Assembly: GCA_029932015.1 (NCBI GenBank)
Contig: JAOZQW010000089.1
Span: 1,594 to 8,100, forward strand
Source: Candidatus Fermentibacteraceae bacterium
GTDB lineage: Bacteria > Fermentibacterota > Fermentibacteria > Fermentibacterales > JCC-6
Reading direction: 5' to 3'
DNA: 6,507 nt
The first letter of the stretch is position 1. Every line of letters starts with the position of its first letter. Below are positions 5,473-6,507 of the stretch, piece after piece. The notes beneath the pieces are model-generated. The model did no database searches and was not told where the DNA came from. It saw only the letters and a program-made list of their open reading frames with translations. The position numbers and the translations under genes were made by a program.

Positions 5473-6507
5473 ATGCAGGATAACAATACGAAGAAATACC
5501 GCGTGCTGGTAATCGATGATGAAGAGGCTATCCGCGATCTCCTGCAGGAGACGCTGGAACTCTCCGGCTATCTCTGCAACACGGCAGCCAACGGCAGAGA
5601 GGGACTCCGCAGGCTCCGTGGAAAGGATGAGTACCACCTGGTCATCACAGATGTCCGCCTGCCGGGCATGTCCGGACTGGAAGTCCTCGACCTTGTGGGA
5701 AGGAAGTACCCTTTCATCCCCGTAATAATCATAACCGGTTTCGCTACTATCGAAAGTACGAAGGAGGCCATGCGCAGGGGGGCTGTCGACTACATACCGA
5801 AGCCTTTTACCACCGGATCGGTCGTCTCCTCTGTAGACAAGGCGATCCGCTCTTCACACCTGCAGTACCGTAATCGGGCTCAGCCTCAGATAATCTACGA
5901 GAGCCACCGTATGGAGGAGGTCATGAACCTCGTTCAGAGAGTGGCCAGAACCAACAGCACAGTCCTGATAACCGGGGAGAGCGGAACGGGGAAGGAGCTC
6001 ATTGCGAGGGCGATCCATCGGATCAGCATGAGATCCTCCCAGCAGTTCATCTCCGTCAACTCGGGCGCCCTTCCCGAGGGGCTCCTTGAGAGTGAGCTCT
6101 TCGGCCATGTGAAGGGAGCATTCACCGGCGCGATAACCACCTCCCTGGGGCGCTTCCAGGTGGCCGACGGCGGTACCCTGTTTCTGGATGAGATAGGCAA
6201 TATGAGCAGGGCCATGCAGGTCAAGCTCCTCAGGGTCCTTCAGAATGGAGAGTTCTCTCCTGTAGGCTCCTCAAACCTCATGACAACCGACACAAGGCTC
6301 ATTGCGGCGACCAATCTCAATCTCTCCGAGGCCGTCAGGAACAACCAGTTCAGGGAGGACCTCTACTACCGGCTGAATGTGATCGAAATAGACCTGCCCC
6401 CCCTTCGCCAGCGAACTGATGACATTCTTCCTCTGGCGGAGCACTTTCTGTATCACCTCTCAGGATCTTCGGATTCGGATGAATTCATTCTCAGCGCAGA
6501 CGCCGCG
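5473..6507 (+). CDS. NtrC-family sigma-54 response regulator, 3' truncated by window edge
   Basis: The first 345 codons are open from an ATG at 5473 to the right edge, in frame to the last base. Residues about 10-125 are a complete receiver domain: acidic cluster D15-D16-E17, phosphoacceptor D60 (VITDVRLPGMSG), T88 (IITGF) and K110 (IPKPF). It should therefore be phosphorylated by a histidine kinase. A short linker leads to the AAA+ domain: Walker A GESGTGK 168-174, GAFTGA 215-220, Walker B D239-E240, sensor N281, and arginine fingers R294 and R300. The missing end should hold the rest of the AAA+ lid and a Fis-type DNA-binding domain. No kinase is present in the window; it may lie downstream on the plus strand. 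It is transcribed divergently from the M23-GT2-carbamoyltransferase operon, 41 bp away, the usual position for a regulator of that operon. The domain order fits AtoC/ZraR-type regulators, but the exact subfamily cannot be assigned. Confidence 0.93.
   Translation, partial: MQDNNTKKYRVLVIDDEEAIRDLLQETLELSGYLCNTAANGREGLRRLRGKDEYHLVITDVRLPGMSGLEVLDLVGRKYPFIPVIIITGFATIESTKEAMRRGAVDYIPKPFTTGSVVSSVDKAIRSSHLQYRNRAQPQIIYESHRMEEVMNLVQRVARTNSTVLITGESGTGKELIARAIHRISMRSSQQFISVNSGALPEGLLESELFGHVKGAFTGAITTSLGRFQVADGGTLFLDEIGNMSRAMQVKLLRVLQNGEFSPVGSSNLMTTDTRLIAATNLNLSEAVRNNQFREDLYYRLNVIEIDLPPLRQRTDDILPLAEHFLYHLSGSSDSDEFILSADAA

Overview
The window comes from a moderately GC-rich bacterium that is probably diderm: it has an HflK-type inner-membrane protein, a lipoprotein-type cell-wall peptidase, and two sigma-54 activators. 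Arginine is often written AGG/AGA, and ATG, GTG and TTG start codons all appear. I cannot name the lineage. The mix resembles Deltaproteobacteria-like or uncultured candidate-phylum genomes, but that is inference.

Layout. One co-directional block on the minus strand fills positions 5431 down to 1. In transcription order it encodes a putative M23-family lipoprotein endopeptidase with an acidic linker (5431-4271), a GT2 glycosyltransferase (4274-3315), a NodU/TobZ-type O-carbamoyltransferase (3307-1601), an NtrC-type sigma-54 activator with a degenerate receiver (1525-176), and the 5' end of an hflK-like gene (161 to the left edge). The first three genes are packed very tightly: a 4-nt GTGA overlap, then a 7-nt gap in which the Shine-Dalgarno sequence includes the upstream stop codon. 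This suggests one translationally coupled unit. A 75-bp gap separates it from the activator. The activator and hflK are 14 bp apart, with a strong AAGGAGGT ribosome binding site between them. On the plus strand a second NtrC-type response regulator starts at 5473, 41 bp from the divergent peptidase start, and runs off the right edge after 345 codons.

How it may work together. The glycosyltransferase and carbamoyltransferase suggest synthesis and O-carbamoylation of a surface or secreted glycan. The peptidase would act on peptidoglycan in the same envelope. HflK proteins (with HflC) modulate the FtsH protease at the inner membrane. The two flanking activators are an instructive pair. The plus-strand one keeps the phosphoacceptor Asp, Thr and Lys of a working receiver. 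The minus-strand one has lost all three (Ser, Gly and Asp instead) but keeps intact Walker A/B, GAFTGA and Fis-type HTH motifs, so it should not be controlled by aspartyl phosphorylation. I see no RNA gene, CRISPR array, insertion sequence or convincing terminator. No stretch over 300 bp lacks a gene.
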